A stretch of 64,000 nucleotides of DNA from assembly GCA_045562575.1 (NCBI GenBank), contig JBJKVQ010000021.1:1-64000 (forward strand), given 5' to 3'. Positions within the stretch are counted from its first letter, which is position 1. The number at the start of each line of letters is the position of its first letter. This document shows, one piece after another, positions 43,569 to 53,479 of the stretch. The DNA comes from UBA6952 sp045562575 (GTDB taxonomy: Bacteria > Chloroflexota > Dehalococcoidia > Lucifugimonadales > UBA6952). The notes under the pieces are model-generated. The model made no database searches. It was not told the origin of the DNA and saw nothing but the letters and a program-made list of their open reading frames with translations. Made by a program: the position numbers and the translations under genes.

Positions 43569-44501
43569 TTATGTTGTTGTATTTAAAAACGACTCTACTT
43601 CTTCTAATGTGGGCATAGATTCTTGAGCACCAGATTTTGTGACTGCTAACGATCCTATAGTAACGCCCATAGCTACAGATTCTTGAAAAGAATTTCCTTT
43701 TAATAAGTGTGCTGTAAATCCAGCGTTAAAAGCATCTCCAGCAGCTACTGTGTCTACTGCTTTAACTTTTTTGGCTTCAATAAACCCAGAATATTCATGA
43801 TTTAGATAATAAGCACCTTTTTCACCTAATTTAATAATGACCCCCTCTTTTACCCCTCTCTCAAGCAACGTTGCTGCTGCATCCATTATTTGTTCTTTTG
43901 ATTGAACTGGGTGGTCAACTAAGATTTCTGCTTCTGTTTCGTTAGGAATCAAATAGTCAAAATATTTATACGATTCTAGCGGAATAATTCCTGCAGGTGC
44001 AGGGTCCATTACGACAAGCTTTTTTACTTTTTGTGCATATTTGGCAGCTTGTAATGAAATGTCTAAAGGGAGTTCCATCTGTAATAAAAGTGCATCAGCC
44101 GTAGTGTCTAATTTTGATATAATTTTATTAATTTCCACATCAGAACAAGTAGCATTAGCTCCTCGGATAATAATAATTTTATTTTGACCACTATCATTGA
44201 CTGATATGTGTGCAATACCAGAATTCATATTCTTCTGAGTACCGACCATTGTTACGTCTACACCAAATGTTTTTAAACTATTAAGAAGTTCTTCTCCATA
44301 ATAGTCGTCACCAATTCTACAAACCATATAGGTTTCTATACCTAATCTTGATAAAGCTACAGCTTGATTGCCACCTTTACCACCTGCAGAAGTATAAAAG
44401 TTTTGGCCTATTACTGATTCTCCATCTAAAGGAAATGTTTTCGTTTTTGCAATCAAATCATAATTTACTGACCCAAAAACGACGGCAGATATCGTAGACA
44501 A
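43569..44501 (-). CDS. PfkB-family sugar kinase (ribokinase-like)
   Basis: A 310-residue carbohydrate kinase of the ribokinase type. The N-terminal VVFGSVNYDLIAKTKTFP and GGKGGNQAVALSRLG motifs and the C-terminal DTVAAGDAFNAGFTAHLL motif (catalytic Asp and anion hole) are clear and close to ribokinase. The reading frame begins at a TTG at 44507, but the GGAGG site is only one base before it; the TTG at 44501 has correct spacing and is chosen. No ribose transporter or RbsD is in the window, so the substrate might be another sugar or nucleoside. Confidence 0.83.
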   Translation of the reverse strand: MSTISAVVFGSVNYDLIAKTKTFPLDGESVIGQNFYTSAGGKGGNQAVALSRLGIETYMVCRIGDDYYGEELLNSLKTFGVDVTMVGTQKNMNSGIAHISVNDSGQNKIIIIRGANATCSDVEINKIISKLDTTADALLLQMELPLDISLQAAKYAQKVKKLVVMDPAPAGIIPLESYKYFDYLIPNETEAEILVDHPVQSKEQIMDAAATLLERGVKEGVIIKLGEKGAYYLNHEYSGFIEAKKVKAVDTVAAGDAFNAGFTAHLLKGNSFQESVAMGVTIGSLAVTKSGAQESMPTLEEVESFLNTTT

Positions 44502-44531
44502 ATACAAGCCTCCATTTTGATATAAATTTAG

Positions 44532-44855
44532 TTAACGTAAAGGTGAATAATACGTAGGAGTTAATATTGAATTAGTTACTCTTGCAACAATAGGTCCATT
44601 TTTTTCTGTTTCTGCAAAAGCTTTAAGTCGTTCTTCATCGGCTCTAAATTTTGCCCATGATTCTTGTCGATGATTTAAGTCATTAAATTCTAATATATAC
44701 GTCAATTTTGTATTATCTCCAAATTCATCAGTCCAAAATCCAACAACTTTCATATCATATTTTTTAAAATATCCTAAGGTTATAGTATCGAATCGTTTAT
44801 TAAGTTCAGGTAATTTTCCTGGTATTGCTTCATATATTCTCAATTCATGAATCAT
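44532..44855 (-). CDS. NIPSNAP family protein
   Basis: A 107-residue dimeric alpha+beta-barrel type protein of the NIPSNAP family: MIHELRIYEAIPGKLPELNKRF at the start, GFWTDEFGDNTKLTYILEF in the middle and a RADEERLKAF segment. The family is widespread in bacteria and its molecular function is poorly known; many lie beside catabolic genes, as here between a PfkB kinase and ruvB. The AAGGAG ribosome site is strong. It is 17 bases downstream of ruvB and 24 bases before the kinase, so it is in the same leftward run. Confidence 0.85.
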   Translation of the reverse strand: MIHELRIYEAIPGKLPELNKRFDTITLGYFKKYDMKVVGFWTDEFGDNTKLTYILEFNDLNHRQESWAKFRADEERLKAFAETEKNGPIVARVTNSILTPTYYSPLR

Positions 44856-44872
44856 TGTTTTCTCCTTAGTAT

Positions 44873-45892
44873 CTAAATTAAATTACCCTGTTTACCAAGA
44901 GTATATTCTTTACCAAATAAATCGTATGCCAATTTCGTTGCAATTCTGCCCTTAGGAGTTCGAGATAATAGGCCTATTTGCAATAAATATGGTTCATACA
45001 CTTCCATAATTGTTTCAGATTCTTCATTAATAAATGCTGCCAAGGTATCTAACCCTATAGGCCCGCCTGTAAAATTCACCACTATTGCTTCTAGTAGTCT
45101 CATGTCTATCTCATCAAGTCCTGTAGAAGTTATTCCTAATTTTGACAAACTTTCATCTGCAATTGAAGCTGTTATTTTTCCATTAGATTTAACTTCAGCA
45201 TAATCTCGTACCCTTTTTAATAAACGGTTTGCTATACGAGGTGTTCCGCGAGATCTGACAGCAATTTGTTTTAAACCTTCATTATCAAATTTTATATTTA
45301 AAATTGTTGCCGATCTATTTAACAACTGAACAAGTGAATCAACATCATAATAATCAAGGCGATGGATAAGGCCAAACCTATTGCGTAATGGTGAACTTAT
45401 TGATGCATATCTTGTTGTAGCGCCAATAAGAGTGAATTTTGGTATTTTTAAATTAACGCTTCGTGCCCCTAAACCTTTTCCCATAACCCAAGATAAGAAA
45501 AAATCTTCCATAGCAGGGTATAAAACTTCTTCGACTGCTCTACTTAATCGATGAATTTCATCGATGAATAACACATCGTGTTCCTCAAGCGACGTAATAA
45601 TTGCCGCCATATCACCAGATCGCTCAATAGCAGGTCCTGCAGTAACACGAATATTAACTCCCATTTCAGAAGCAATAATATTTGCTAGCGTTGTTTTTCC
45701 GAGTCCTGGTGGACCATAAAAAAGAACATGATCTAAAGCGTCGCCACGTTTTCTAGAAGCTTCCATAGAAATAGATAAATTATCTTTTACAGATTTTTGA
45801 CCTACATAGTCAGTAAGTTTTTTAGGACGCAAATTTGTTTCTAAGGAGACATCTTCACCTTGTTCTTCTGATGAAATTATGCGTTCTTCCAT
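44873..45892 (-). CDS. ruvB: Holliday junction branch migration ATPase RuvB
   Basis: The 339-residue AAA+ motor that drives Holliday junction migration with RuvA. It has the N-terminal LRPKKLTDYVGQ, Walker A GPPGLGKTTLA, Walker B DVLFIDEIHRL, sensor 1 TLIGATTR, the RNRFGLIHRLDYY arginine-finger region, and the C-terminal winged helix with a GLLSRTPKGR segment, all in standard order and length. ruvA and ruvC are not adjacent. It starts a leftward run with NIPSNAP, kinase, SDR and CoA-metabolism genes, presumably a chance operon. An AGGA site precedes the ATG. Confidence 0.96.
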   Translation of the reverse strand: MEERIISSEEQGEDVSLETNLRPKKLTDYVGQKSVKDNLSISMEASRKRGDALDHVLFYGPPGLGKTTLANIIASEMGVNIRVTAGPAIERSGDMAAIITSLEEHDVLFIDEIHRLSRAVEEVLYPAMEDFFLSWVMGKGLGARSVNLKIPKFTLIGATTRYASISSPLRNRFGLIHRLDYYDVDSLVQLLNRSATILNIKFDNEGLKQIAVRSRGTPRIANRLLKRVRDYAEVKSNGKITASIADESLSKLGITSTGLDEIDMRLLEAIVVNFTGGPIGLDTLAAFINEESETIMEVYEPYLLQIGLLSRTPKGRIATKLAYDLFGKEYTLGKQGNLI

Positions 45893-45948
45893 ATATCTTT
45901 TCCTGTAAATTCAATTTTCTAACTTTTTAACATACTATTTCTAATTAC

Positions 45949-48900
45949 CTATGAGAGTCTAATAGTGGCAAGAATAGGACCATGATCCATTGATTCTGCA
46001 TAATTATGCCCCGAATTTACAACTTTAATTCTATAGGTTCCAGTTTCCATAAGGGTATGACTCTCAATTATACTAATGACTTTTCCTTCACTTGTTTTCC
46101 AATTCATAGTTGATCCTGAGTAATCAATTACCTCACTTCTAAGGCTAGGAGAAATCAATTCAAGTGTAGGGTTTTCGGTATTGGGCTGATTCCATATAGC
46201 TTCTAGGTTTATGGTATTACCTTTGACGCCTTCAAAACTTAAATATCCTCCATGAAGAAAGCACTGAATACAACCTTCATATCCTTGATAAGTTGGTTCG
46301 AAAACATCATCTGGGTACTGAATATCATAACCTTTAGTAGGAACTTTATATTTATAGCAACCACTCTGACTTCGGGTATACGCAGACCCATCTGAAAGAC
46401 TGTCACACCCTGAAGCATTAAAACTAACCTCTACAGCTTCTCCCATGCTTATTGGAATCGGCGTGGTATGAATTGGATATGTTATCAGCTGGCCTGGTTT
46501 CGGATCGTAAAGTTCTTTACCAATCATGTATTGGCTAGTATTTCCTACCGGTTGTAAACCCTTCCAAACAGGAAGTTTTGCATCCCATAAACGACAAGAT
46601 TCTGTCCATGGGCACACATAATCACTACTCTGTCCAGTTAGTTTCCAAAGATCAATATTTTCATTAGGTGTATGGAAAATTTTTCCGTAATCTGGATCGT
46701 CCTGAGGCGCGATATCTCCTTGAGAAAGTGATAAGCGGTAGGTTCCTGTGTTACCACCTTCAATACGTCCATCCCAAACAGAAGCTTTACCTGCTGTGCC
46801 ACGTGCTCTGATAATATATGTACCATCTTGAGTTAATCGATGTCTTATAACCAATGGTTGATTAATAGGGTTTCCGAAGTAACTTAAGATGTTTTGCGCA
46901 AATGCCACACAATTATCATGTGGAGTAATCGCTACACCTTTAGCAATATCATAAGAAGTATTTGGTGCATGAACACTACGTGGACAAATCGTTCCACTAT
47001 AGTCTTCTGCATATTTTGGCTGTAAAGCATTTGAATATTGTTGTGCTGACTTTGATGGAGCAATGTAATCAGAGTGCCTTTCTAGCGTAATTGAATACTT
47101 TCCTGTAGATGGATGGGTAGATGATCCGTATGTATTTATCACACCAGATGATTCAAAACTCAAATCTTCAAATATCTGTACATCAATTGCTCTGCTTTTA
47201 AGGGTATACCAACCAGTTTCTTTTAACTGAATAGATCTACCCTCTCCTAGAGAAGAACAGCCTAAATTAATACAAGCTGCATTCCGATGAATTATACCAT
47301 TTGGACTTGGCCAAACATTGCCTGAATATTCCATTTGTGGTCCACTATTATATCCTTCTAAAGTACCGCTTGGTGATACCAATTGTAGTATAGTTTGCAT
47401 ACAAGGATTTTCCTGTTGGTACATCCACGGTGACCCATCATGAATAATCTTTCCCTCTGCATCTCTTCGTTCATTTTCATAGATAGCAATCTTCAGACAG
47501 TCAACTGATTTGTCTAATTCATTTTCTTCTCCATTTACCGCAAATCTATCAAAAAATTCAATCTTTGTGAGTGTTGGGGTCAGCATAGCTGAGATTGATT
47601 CACCAGCTCTACCATAAAAGTGGTAGGAATCAACTTCTCCATTAAACTCAAAATCTGTATCAATAGTTTGCTCATACTCAATAATTTCTCCAGTATATCC
47701 AGCCTGAAGTAAATCTAAAGATATTGTATTTGGTCTTTCATTCCACACTTCAGGAGCATCAGCTATTTTTGTTAGTGATACTTGATAGACAGGGAATCCT
47801 GCACCATCATAAAATCTTGAATCCGATGGACAAGGGTCGCTACAATCTCTCCCCTCCCAGCTACTATTAGCTGATATGTGGATCATTTGAGATCCAGTTT
47901 CTTTTATCTCAATACTGTTATACTCTCGTCGACTATTATTATTAGCCCACATAAATATCGATTGTGGCCCACCAAGTGTAGTTCCATTTTTCCTCTTAGG
48001 ACATTCGGCATTTGTATCACCAAAAGTTCCATTTAAAGGCCAACATTCAACTGGGTCTGGAGGTGTCCCATAAATATACGTCATTAGAGGACCATGTTTT
48101 AGATGATATTCCTTAGTTGATAAAGGCATACCTGTATCAAAGTTTTTTCCGTATCTTTGTTCGGATGCAATCCCTAGATTAGGATTAAACTCAATAACAA
48201 TATTATATTTTTCACCTGCGATAGCTTCAAATTTCCATATATCTGTATCACGAATAGATTTAATGTAGCCACCTTTAGTTTCACCTGGATATATCTCTCC
48301 ACTTGAGCAATAACTTGCATAACAAGAAATATCTTCTCCAACCGGAACACCTAGATCCACAGATTTAGAGAAAGGAACTGATCCTGATGGGAGATTAGGA
48401 GCTACAAGTTCAAGAACAGGTATTAATTTATCAAGATTAGGTCTGTAACTCCACTTATCCCCCAAATATGTAGGGTCCATGGTAATTTCAACCCACTGTC
48501 CAGCTTTACCTTCAAACGGCCACTCATCGATCTCTCCATCGACGGTAATTTCTGAATTCACACACCCTGCATAAGAAGGAATAGAGTTTGGATATAAACT
48601 ATAATTTAATAGAAGATCTTGGCCTACTTTACCTGGCACACGAGAAGTACTATGCATAGAATTAGCATTCATATCCCATGAAAAATCAATCGGCTGTCCA
48701 TCATATCCTACGAGAGACCTCCTAACCGAGTTTGGATCCATTATTGTTGTAAGGGGAGTTCCGCAATCTACACTATAGGTTTGTGGTCCATTCTCTTCTG
48801 GATCACAAAAATCCTTAAGGCTCCTCGGCAAGTCAGGATCTGGGCATAAAAATTTGGTTTCTCTAAAATATGTAGCTTGACCAGTATTGTCCCAATTTAC

Positions 48901-51402
48901 TGTATTTGCATATGCTGAAAATGGTGAAGGTTTAGTAGGGATAACTGTTTTAGAACCACCTACATAGGCTTCACTACTACTTCCCTTTTCATTGTTTGCA
49001 GTTACATAAATATAATATCTAAGACCATTGGTTAATCCATTAAGTGTAGCGCTTGTTGCATCACTTCCGACAGTAACTGTTATTCCTGGATTATTTGCCC
49101 TCGCTTCTAGGCTTCCGTGTGTTTCTTTAGTTCGTGCTCCGATAGTATAACCATCAATTATCGGATTAGATCTTCCCTCTATATCCATTGTAGGGGCTAA
49201 CCATGTTACTTTAACGCTACCAGCACCTGCTTCTGTTGAAATTGATGTTGGGGCAACAGGTTTAACAACACGAACTCCTCCTTCAGTAAGGCTAACAGTA
49301 ATTTTTTCTCCATACTGATCATCAGTAAAGTGGCGTTCAGTTTTTGTCCCGATTAATATGCTTGCTCCATTCCACCTTTTGTGGTTTTGAGCGAATGTAC
49401 CATCTTGAGCTCTATCAGCAGTTACCGTGTTATTATTAACAACTTCCGTTACTTTAAATATTTCTTGATTAATTGTCCACATAGACCCAACGAGCTCTAG
49501 ATTTCTTGCATCTCCAAACTCAACAATATTTTGCATAGTGTTTATATTTACAGACGTTCCAGTATCATCTATGTCTGACCCAAGCTGAAAACCTTGTAGC
49601 CAATTAGGTAAAGCAACATCAGGACCTATGGCTTGTACCGTTATGTTATACGTTCCATCTTCTGGTAATGTACCTATAAAACCTTTTGAAAATTCTGTAC
49701 CAAGTTTAAGTTCCCCGTCCCAATCATTGCGATCCAAACTACTTGTGTTAGACGGTCCACCAGGAAGTTTTTGTTCATTGAAAATAAACGTCTTTTTTGT
49801 GCTTGCATGTTCTAATAGCATGTTTGGTCTTGTATTAGAATTCTCAGGAACACTAACATCAATTTCAAAATATTGCCCCTTAGTTCCTGTAAAGGTATAA
49901 CTATTTGCAGCAAAGTTTAAACCACCGACACGACCACCCTCCCATGAACGCTTGATATATTCTGTAATTGTATCTCCAAAATTTATCGGCCTACGGTCGA
50001 GCGTTGCGGCAGTATATTCATTCGTTGTTAGAAAACTATTATCATTTAGTCTTATGCATGTCGTCCATTGGCACTTATCATCAAATTGAAGGTCTGCTGG
50101 CCAATTTTCTTCTATAGGTTTCCAGGAGTAATGAGTATTACCTGCATATTGCGAAGAATCGCCTACAATCTGTGAAGCTCCTAAGCTACCTGTCCAGATT
50201 CCTGTTACTGGATCGGGTCCAGCAATAGATTTTGTTTTTCGTAGTTTCCCATCTTCATTTGGAGCAGCAAGAGAGTATACATATGGATCTGTTACACCTG
50301 TTCCAGCGTAAAGAAGATGAGATTGTTCACTATAGCCAGAATTTGCACCTGCTTGTGGAATAACTTCCAATTCAGGACCAGTTTCTATTTCTAGGCTTGC
50401 CTCTTCTTCTGCTTGTAATTCAGCTGGGGTCTTTTCTATTGGTGCTGGATCATACAAAGTTAGGTCTATTGATGTTGAAAGTTGTTCTATTGAACTTTCA
50501 ACGTTGTCTTTACTCTGAAAAACCCATTCTAATTCAGAAATATCAATTGTACCTACTTGTACTGGTTCTTTTAATATAAACAGTTTTTCAAATGATATTT
50601 TTTCCGAAGTAAATTCGTGAGCATTATTTTCAATAGGTCCTGATTTGCCTTTTTGTAATCTCCCGTCCCCCCAATAACTAGATTGAGCGCCATAGGAATT
50701 TTTTAACGTTAATCGTTCCCAACTGTAATTACCTACGGGTTTCCAAAAGTCATCTTGAGATTGAAGATTTAAAGTACATCCCTTTGCAGTTCCTTCCAAT
50801 AGGAAAAATGGCGCACATCCTACCCCTTGAATTTCACCATTAGGGTTTTTAATAAATAAATTTGCTTCTGACATAGAACTTGCGTATGTATCAGCTTCTA
50901 AAGAAAAACTAATGTAATCACCTAAATTATCAATTGATAGTGCAGTTAATTTTGGTCCATAAAATTCAGCATCTGTTTCATCTGCTGGTAGAACAACTGC
51001 AGGTTCTGGCGTAGCTATAGGTGTTGGTTCAGGAGTAGCAACAGGAGTTGGTTCAGGTGTTGGTTCAGGTGTTGGTTCTGGGGTAGCTACAGGTGTTGGT
51101 TCAAGGGTAGCAACAGCAGTTGGTTCAAGGGTAGCAACAGCAGTTGGTTCAGGAGTAATTAAAGGTATTGGATTCCAGGCTGGAGTTGAGGGTTCTGCAA
51201 CAGATGCAGGTTCAAAGGTTACTACTGACGTTGGTTCAGGTGTTGGTTCAGGGATTTCTGTAGGTGTAGGGATTGCAATATTTTCACCTTCTTCAACTTC
51301 AGATAATTCAGCCAAACTACAACTAAAAGTAAATAAACTTGCTAAGAGTAAAAACAAAATCACTTTCGTGGGCTGTGTTACCAAACCAATTATTGAACTC
51401 AT
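45949..51402 (-). CDS. Giant secreted lipoprotein with Pro-Glu-Thr linker, FN3 domain and PPC-like modules
   Basis: This 1,817-residue exported protein has a hydrophobic signal (14-28) ending in the lipobox-like TFSC with Cys28 for lipidation. A repetitive Pro/Glu/Thr/Val spacer follows (about 44-137), then a mosaic of beta-rich modules. One fibronectin type III domain is recognisable at about 710-825 (a PTSISTEAGAGSVKVTW opening and NGLRYYIYVTANNEKG). Several segments resemble bacterial pre-peptidase C-terminal (PPC) beta-sandwiches: phrases like F-x-G-x-x-G-Q/E-x-x-x-I and a closing G-T/Y-Y-x-I recur four to six times. It is rich in Cys for a surface protein. No catalytic domain was recognised, so it is probably a structural or binding cell-envelope protein. 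It is 24 bases downstream of a large membrane-protein gene and likely co-expressed with it. Confidence 0.7.
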   Translation of the reverse strand: MSSIIGLVTQPTKVILFLLLASLFTFSCSLAELSEVEEGENIAIPTPTEIPEPTPEPTSVVTFEPASVAEPSTPAWNPIPLITPEPTAVATLEPTAVATLEPTPVATPEPTPEPTPEPTPVATPEPTPIATPEPAVVLPADETDAEFYGPKLTALSIDNLGDYISFSLEADTYASSMSEANLFIKNPNGEIQGVGCAPFFLLEGTAKGCTLNLQSQDDFWKPVGNYSWERLTLKNSYGAQSSYWGDGRLQKGKSGPIENNAHEFTSEKISFEKLFILKEPVQVGTIDISELEWVFQSKDNVESSIEQLSTSIDLTLYDPAPIEKTPAELQAEEEASLEIETGPELEVIPQAGANSGYSEQSHLLYAGTGVTDPYVYSLAAPNEDGKLRKTKSIAGPDPVTGIWTGSLGASQIVGDSSQYAGNTHYSWKPIEENWPADLQFDDKCQWTTCIRLNDNSFLTTNEYTAATLDRRPINFGDTITEYIKRSWEGGRVGGLNFAANSYTFTGTKGQYFEIDVSVPENSNTRPNMLLEHASTKKTFIFNEQKLPGGPSNTSSLDRNDWDGELKLGTEFSKGFIGTLPEDGTYNITVQAIGPDVALPNWLQGFQLGSDIDDTGTSVNINTMQNIVEFGDARNLELVGSMWTINQEIFKVTEVVNNNTVTADRAQDGTFAQNHKRWNGASILIGTKTERHFTDDQYGEKITVSLTEGGVRVVKPVAPTSISTEAGAGSVKVTWLAPTMDIEGRSNPIIDGYTIGARTKETHGSLEARANNPGITVTVGSDATSATLNGLTNGLRYYIYVTANNEKGSSSEAYVGGSKTVIPTKPSPFSAYANTVNWDNTGQATYFRETKFLCPDPDLPRSLKDFCDPEENGPQTYSVDCGTPLTTIMDPNSVRRSLVGYDGQPIDFSWDMNANSMHSTSRVPGKVGQDLLLNYSLYPNSIPSYAGCVNSEITVDGEIDEWPFEGKAGQWVEITMDPTYLGDKWSYRPNLDKLIPVLELVAPNLPSGSVPFSKSVDLGVPVGEDISCYASYCSSGEIYPGETKGGYIKSIRDTDIWKFEAIAGEKYNIVIEFNPNLGIASEQRYGKNFDTGMPLSTKEYHLKHGPLMTYIYGTPPDPVECWPLNGTFGDTNAECPKRKNGTTLGGPQSIFMWANNNSRREYNSIEIKETGSQMIHISANSSWEGRDCSDPCPSDSRFYDGAGFPVYQVSLTKIADAPEVWNERPNTISLDLLQAGYTGEIIEYEQTIDTDFEFNGEVDSYHFYGRAGESISAMLTPTLTKIEFFDRFAVNGEENELDKSVDCLKIAIYENERRDAEGKIIHDGSPWMYQQENPCMQTILQLVSPSGTLEGYNSGPQMEYSGNVWPSPNGIIHRNAACINLGCSSLGEGRSIQLKETGWYTLKSRAIDVQIFEDLSFESSGVINTYGSSTHPSTGKYSITLERHSDYIAPSKSAQQYSNALQPKYAEDYSGTICPRSVHAPNTSYDIAKGVAITPHDNCVAFAQNILSYFGNPINQPLVIRHRLTQDGTYIIRARGTAGKASVWDGRIEGGNTGTYRLSLSQGDIAPQDDPDYGKIFHTPNENIDLWKLTGQSSDYVCPWTESCRLWDAKLPVWKGLQPVGNTSQYMIGKELYDPKPGQLITYPIHTTPIPISMGEAVEVSFNASGCDSLSDGSAYTRSQSGCYKYKVPTKGYDIQYPDDVFEPTYQGYEGCIQCFLHGGYLSFEGVKGNTINLEAIWNQPNTENPTLELISPSLRSEVIDYSGSTMNWKTSEGKVISIIESHTLMETGTYRIKVVNSGHNYAESMDHGPILATIRLS
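51096..51143. repeat. Perfect 24-bp tandem duplication in the linker region
   Basis: Two identical 24-base units (51096-51119 and 51120-51143), each coding eight residues of the TPEPTAVATLEPT-type spacer, lie in a longer imperfect array from about 50990 to 51270. Such repeats can slip and change the length of the surface protein's stalk. Confidence 0.8.
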
Positions 51403-51426
51403 ATCACACCATATTTCGTTTATAAT

Positions 51427-53403
51427 TTATTTTTTGTTTCGTTTTAGTTTCCTACTGTGAATAATAACAGCATTCGCTACCAATGCGAAAGATATTAGCA
51501 TAGCAGGGAGAAGAATTCTATTTATATCGCTTAAAAGTCCATCAAGTATTATTAAACTCACATCACCTAACTCTAAATATGTCAATTTTATGGCTTTTAG
51601 GTTAGCAGATTCTGCAGATTGAATAAAAGCTTCTAAGATTAAATTTTTCAAAAAGAAGGTATATCCACCATTCAAAATACTAAAAGTTACAACTGATGTA
51701 ATTAATATTGGAATAGCACTCCAACCAAGTCTACCGTACCAAGTTTGTCCACCTATAATACCTATAGCGATGATGAATATACAAGCTAAGGTATATAAAA
51801 TAATTTTGATATACCTATCACCAGTCGACTTAATAATTTCACGTACCAGATTTGTATTTAAATAAGTATCTAGATGTGGAAGTAAGTCTTTTTCAGTAAC
51901 GGTATATCCTGAACGTATTATATTTTGTATTTTTTCAATATGATTTTCTTCAGACTCTACAGAGTTTTCATACCCTCGACGACTTATGTAAAACTGATTA
52001 AGATATTCATCATCAAAATTCAATCCATCTATCGACCATAACCTGATCTCTTCAATAAGCATCAATTGAGTAGGAGAAAGATATGATCTCAATTCTTCCT
52101 CAGTGAATACATAATTTGTTGGAATATTATTATTCAGGATGGATTGCACTTCTTGCAATAGAGAAGATTTTATATCTATGATTGAATCTTCCAACATTTT
52201 GTCATATATATATAAATCGTCAAAATCTATTGATAATATAGCTAAAATAAAACGTAATTCCATACTATCTGGAAGAGAAGATAATTTTTGTGGATAACAA
52301 TTAGGAATCGTATCTATATTTTGAGATAGCAATCCTAAAGTCACTTCAGTACTACATATAGGTAATTGTTCTATAGTAGAATCTAATTGATTTTCTACTT
52401 CTTTTATAATTAACTGATTTATTTTAGGAGTGAGGTCTTTAATATCAATTTCTATTTCCATACTATTAGATTTCCCAATCAAATAAAGATATATTTGATC
52501 AACTAAATCATCCCCTATTTCATTTATAATATCTTGATCTAAATTGGAACTAAAACTGTCAGAATTTGCATTCAGAGAAAATTCATTATTGAAAGCAACT
52601 CCTTCAGGTAAATTGAAAGAATTTAAATCAAATTGTGATACTATCAAACTTCCTGCTTTATCGATTGCAAGATTATAAACATTTTGTTCTTGTAACAATT
52701 GTTTAAATGGATCAAGAACTTGCCTTATATTATTCTTTATTTTGATATTCAAATCGAATGTTTCAGTTTCACCTGACAAGTAATCATAGGTTGTATCTAA
52801 AGTTGAATTGTAGGTAGTCTCATACCATTGGTAATAAAGTAAAGACGTAATTAATAATTCGATATCAGATCTTTCTAAATTAATACCCAAGGGTAAGTCT
52901 TCAGCATTTTTTACACGAATTGAAAGATCTTCAATAGTTGTTTCAGTTACGGCTGTATATATATCCTTTTTAAATTCATCATTCTTTAATTCAATCATTA
53001 ATTGATCAGTTAACGTTTTTACGTCCAAATAAACGCTTGCCTGATCATTGATGCCTGTTAAATAGGGTATAAATTCCTGTAAAGTTGATAATACTATTTG
53101 ATCAACCCAAGAACTTGGAATAGTCTTTGTGATGATTCTATATACATCATCTTTTATATCGTAGTTTTCTCCCTTCAACTGACCAGGTAAAGTTTCATCT
53201 ATGAGAATAGGAAGGATAGTATTATAAACTCGATCTGAAATATTAGTATCTGTATAATTTTTCATATAAAATTCTGAATCCAAAAGAACAGCACGCGCGT
53301 AAACAAGTAATATTAGAGGGAAAATAAAAACTATAAATACAACTAATAATGGTGGGATTAACAGCCGTCTTAAAACAATCATATAGTAACTATGACCTCG
53401 CAT
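51427..53403 (-). CDS. Large membrane protein of unknown function with big extracytoplasmic domain
   Basis: A 658-residue protein: one membrane helix near the N-terminus (about 13-34, LLIPPLLVVFIVFIFPLILL), a polar alpha-helical region of about 500 residues, then three membrane helices (about 545-567, 575-598 and 630-648) and a basic cytoplasmic tail (SRKLKRNKK). The middle region has repeated-looking blocks of Leu/Ile/Asp-rich helices and no enzyme motif. I recognise no family. The ATG at 53403 and the one at codon 8 are both possible starts. The next gene, 24 bases on, is the giant lipoprotein; together they could form an envelope or surface assembly, but that is inference from adjacency. 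Confidence 0.6.
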   Translation of the reverse strand: MRGHSYYMIVLRRLLIPPLLVVFIVFIFPLILLVYARAVLLDSEFYMKNYTDTNISDRVYNTILPILIDETLPGQLKGENYDIKDDVYRIITKTIPSSWVDQIVLSTLQEFIPYLTGINDQASVYLDVKTLTDQLMIELKNDEFKKDIYTAVTETTIEDLSIRVKNAEDLPLGINLERSDIELLITSLLYYQWYETTYNSTLDTTYDYLSGETETFDLNIKIKNNIRQVLDPFKQLLQEQNVYNLAIDKAGSLIVSQFDLNSFNLPEGVAFNNEFSLNANSDSFSSNLDQDIINEIGDDLVDQIYLYLIGKSNSMEIEIDIKDLTPKINQLIIKEVENQLDSTIEQLPICSTEVTLGLLSQNIDTIPNCYPQKLSSLPDSMELRFILAILSIDFDDLYIYDKMLEDSIIDIKSSLLQEVQSILNNNIPTNYVFTEEELRSYLSPTQLMLIEEIRLWSIDGLNFDDEYLNQFYISRRGYENSVESEENHIEKIQNIIRSGYTVTEKDLLPHLDTYLNTNLVREIIKSTGDRYIKIILYTLACIFIIAIGIIGGQTWYGRLGWSAIPILITSVVTFSILNGGYTFFLKNLILEAFIQSAESANLKAIKLTYLELGDVSLIILDGLLSDINRILLPAMLISFALVANAVIIHSRKLKRNKK

Positions 53404-53447
53404 TATGTGTTTAATATAGATTATTTTTTCTTATCTAGATTTTACAG

Positions 53448-53453
53448 TATAAT
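53448..53453 (+). promoter_or_regulatory. Candidate -10 box upstream of the methylmalonyl-CoA mutase genes
   Basis: A perfect TATAAT is located 26 bases before the mutase start codon; the -35 region at 17 bases (TTTTTC) is poor. The region between it and the divergent membrane-protein gene is only 76 bases, so this is the natural place for the promoter. Confidence 0.4.
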
Positions 53454-53479
53454 GCATAAATAAAATTAATGGTGCGAAA

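Noticed and set aside
49628..49900. Plus-strand open frame inside the giant lipoprotein gene
   Set aside because: It is the complement of a long coding region, has no ribosome site or recognisable protein and is best seen as a shadow frame.
50990..51270. CRISPR array
   Set aside because: The repeats are protein-coding PEPT codons in frame within the lipoprotein, with no spacers of constant length.
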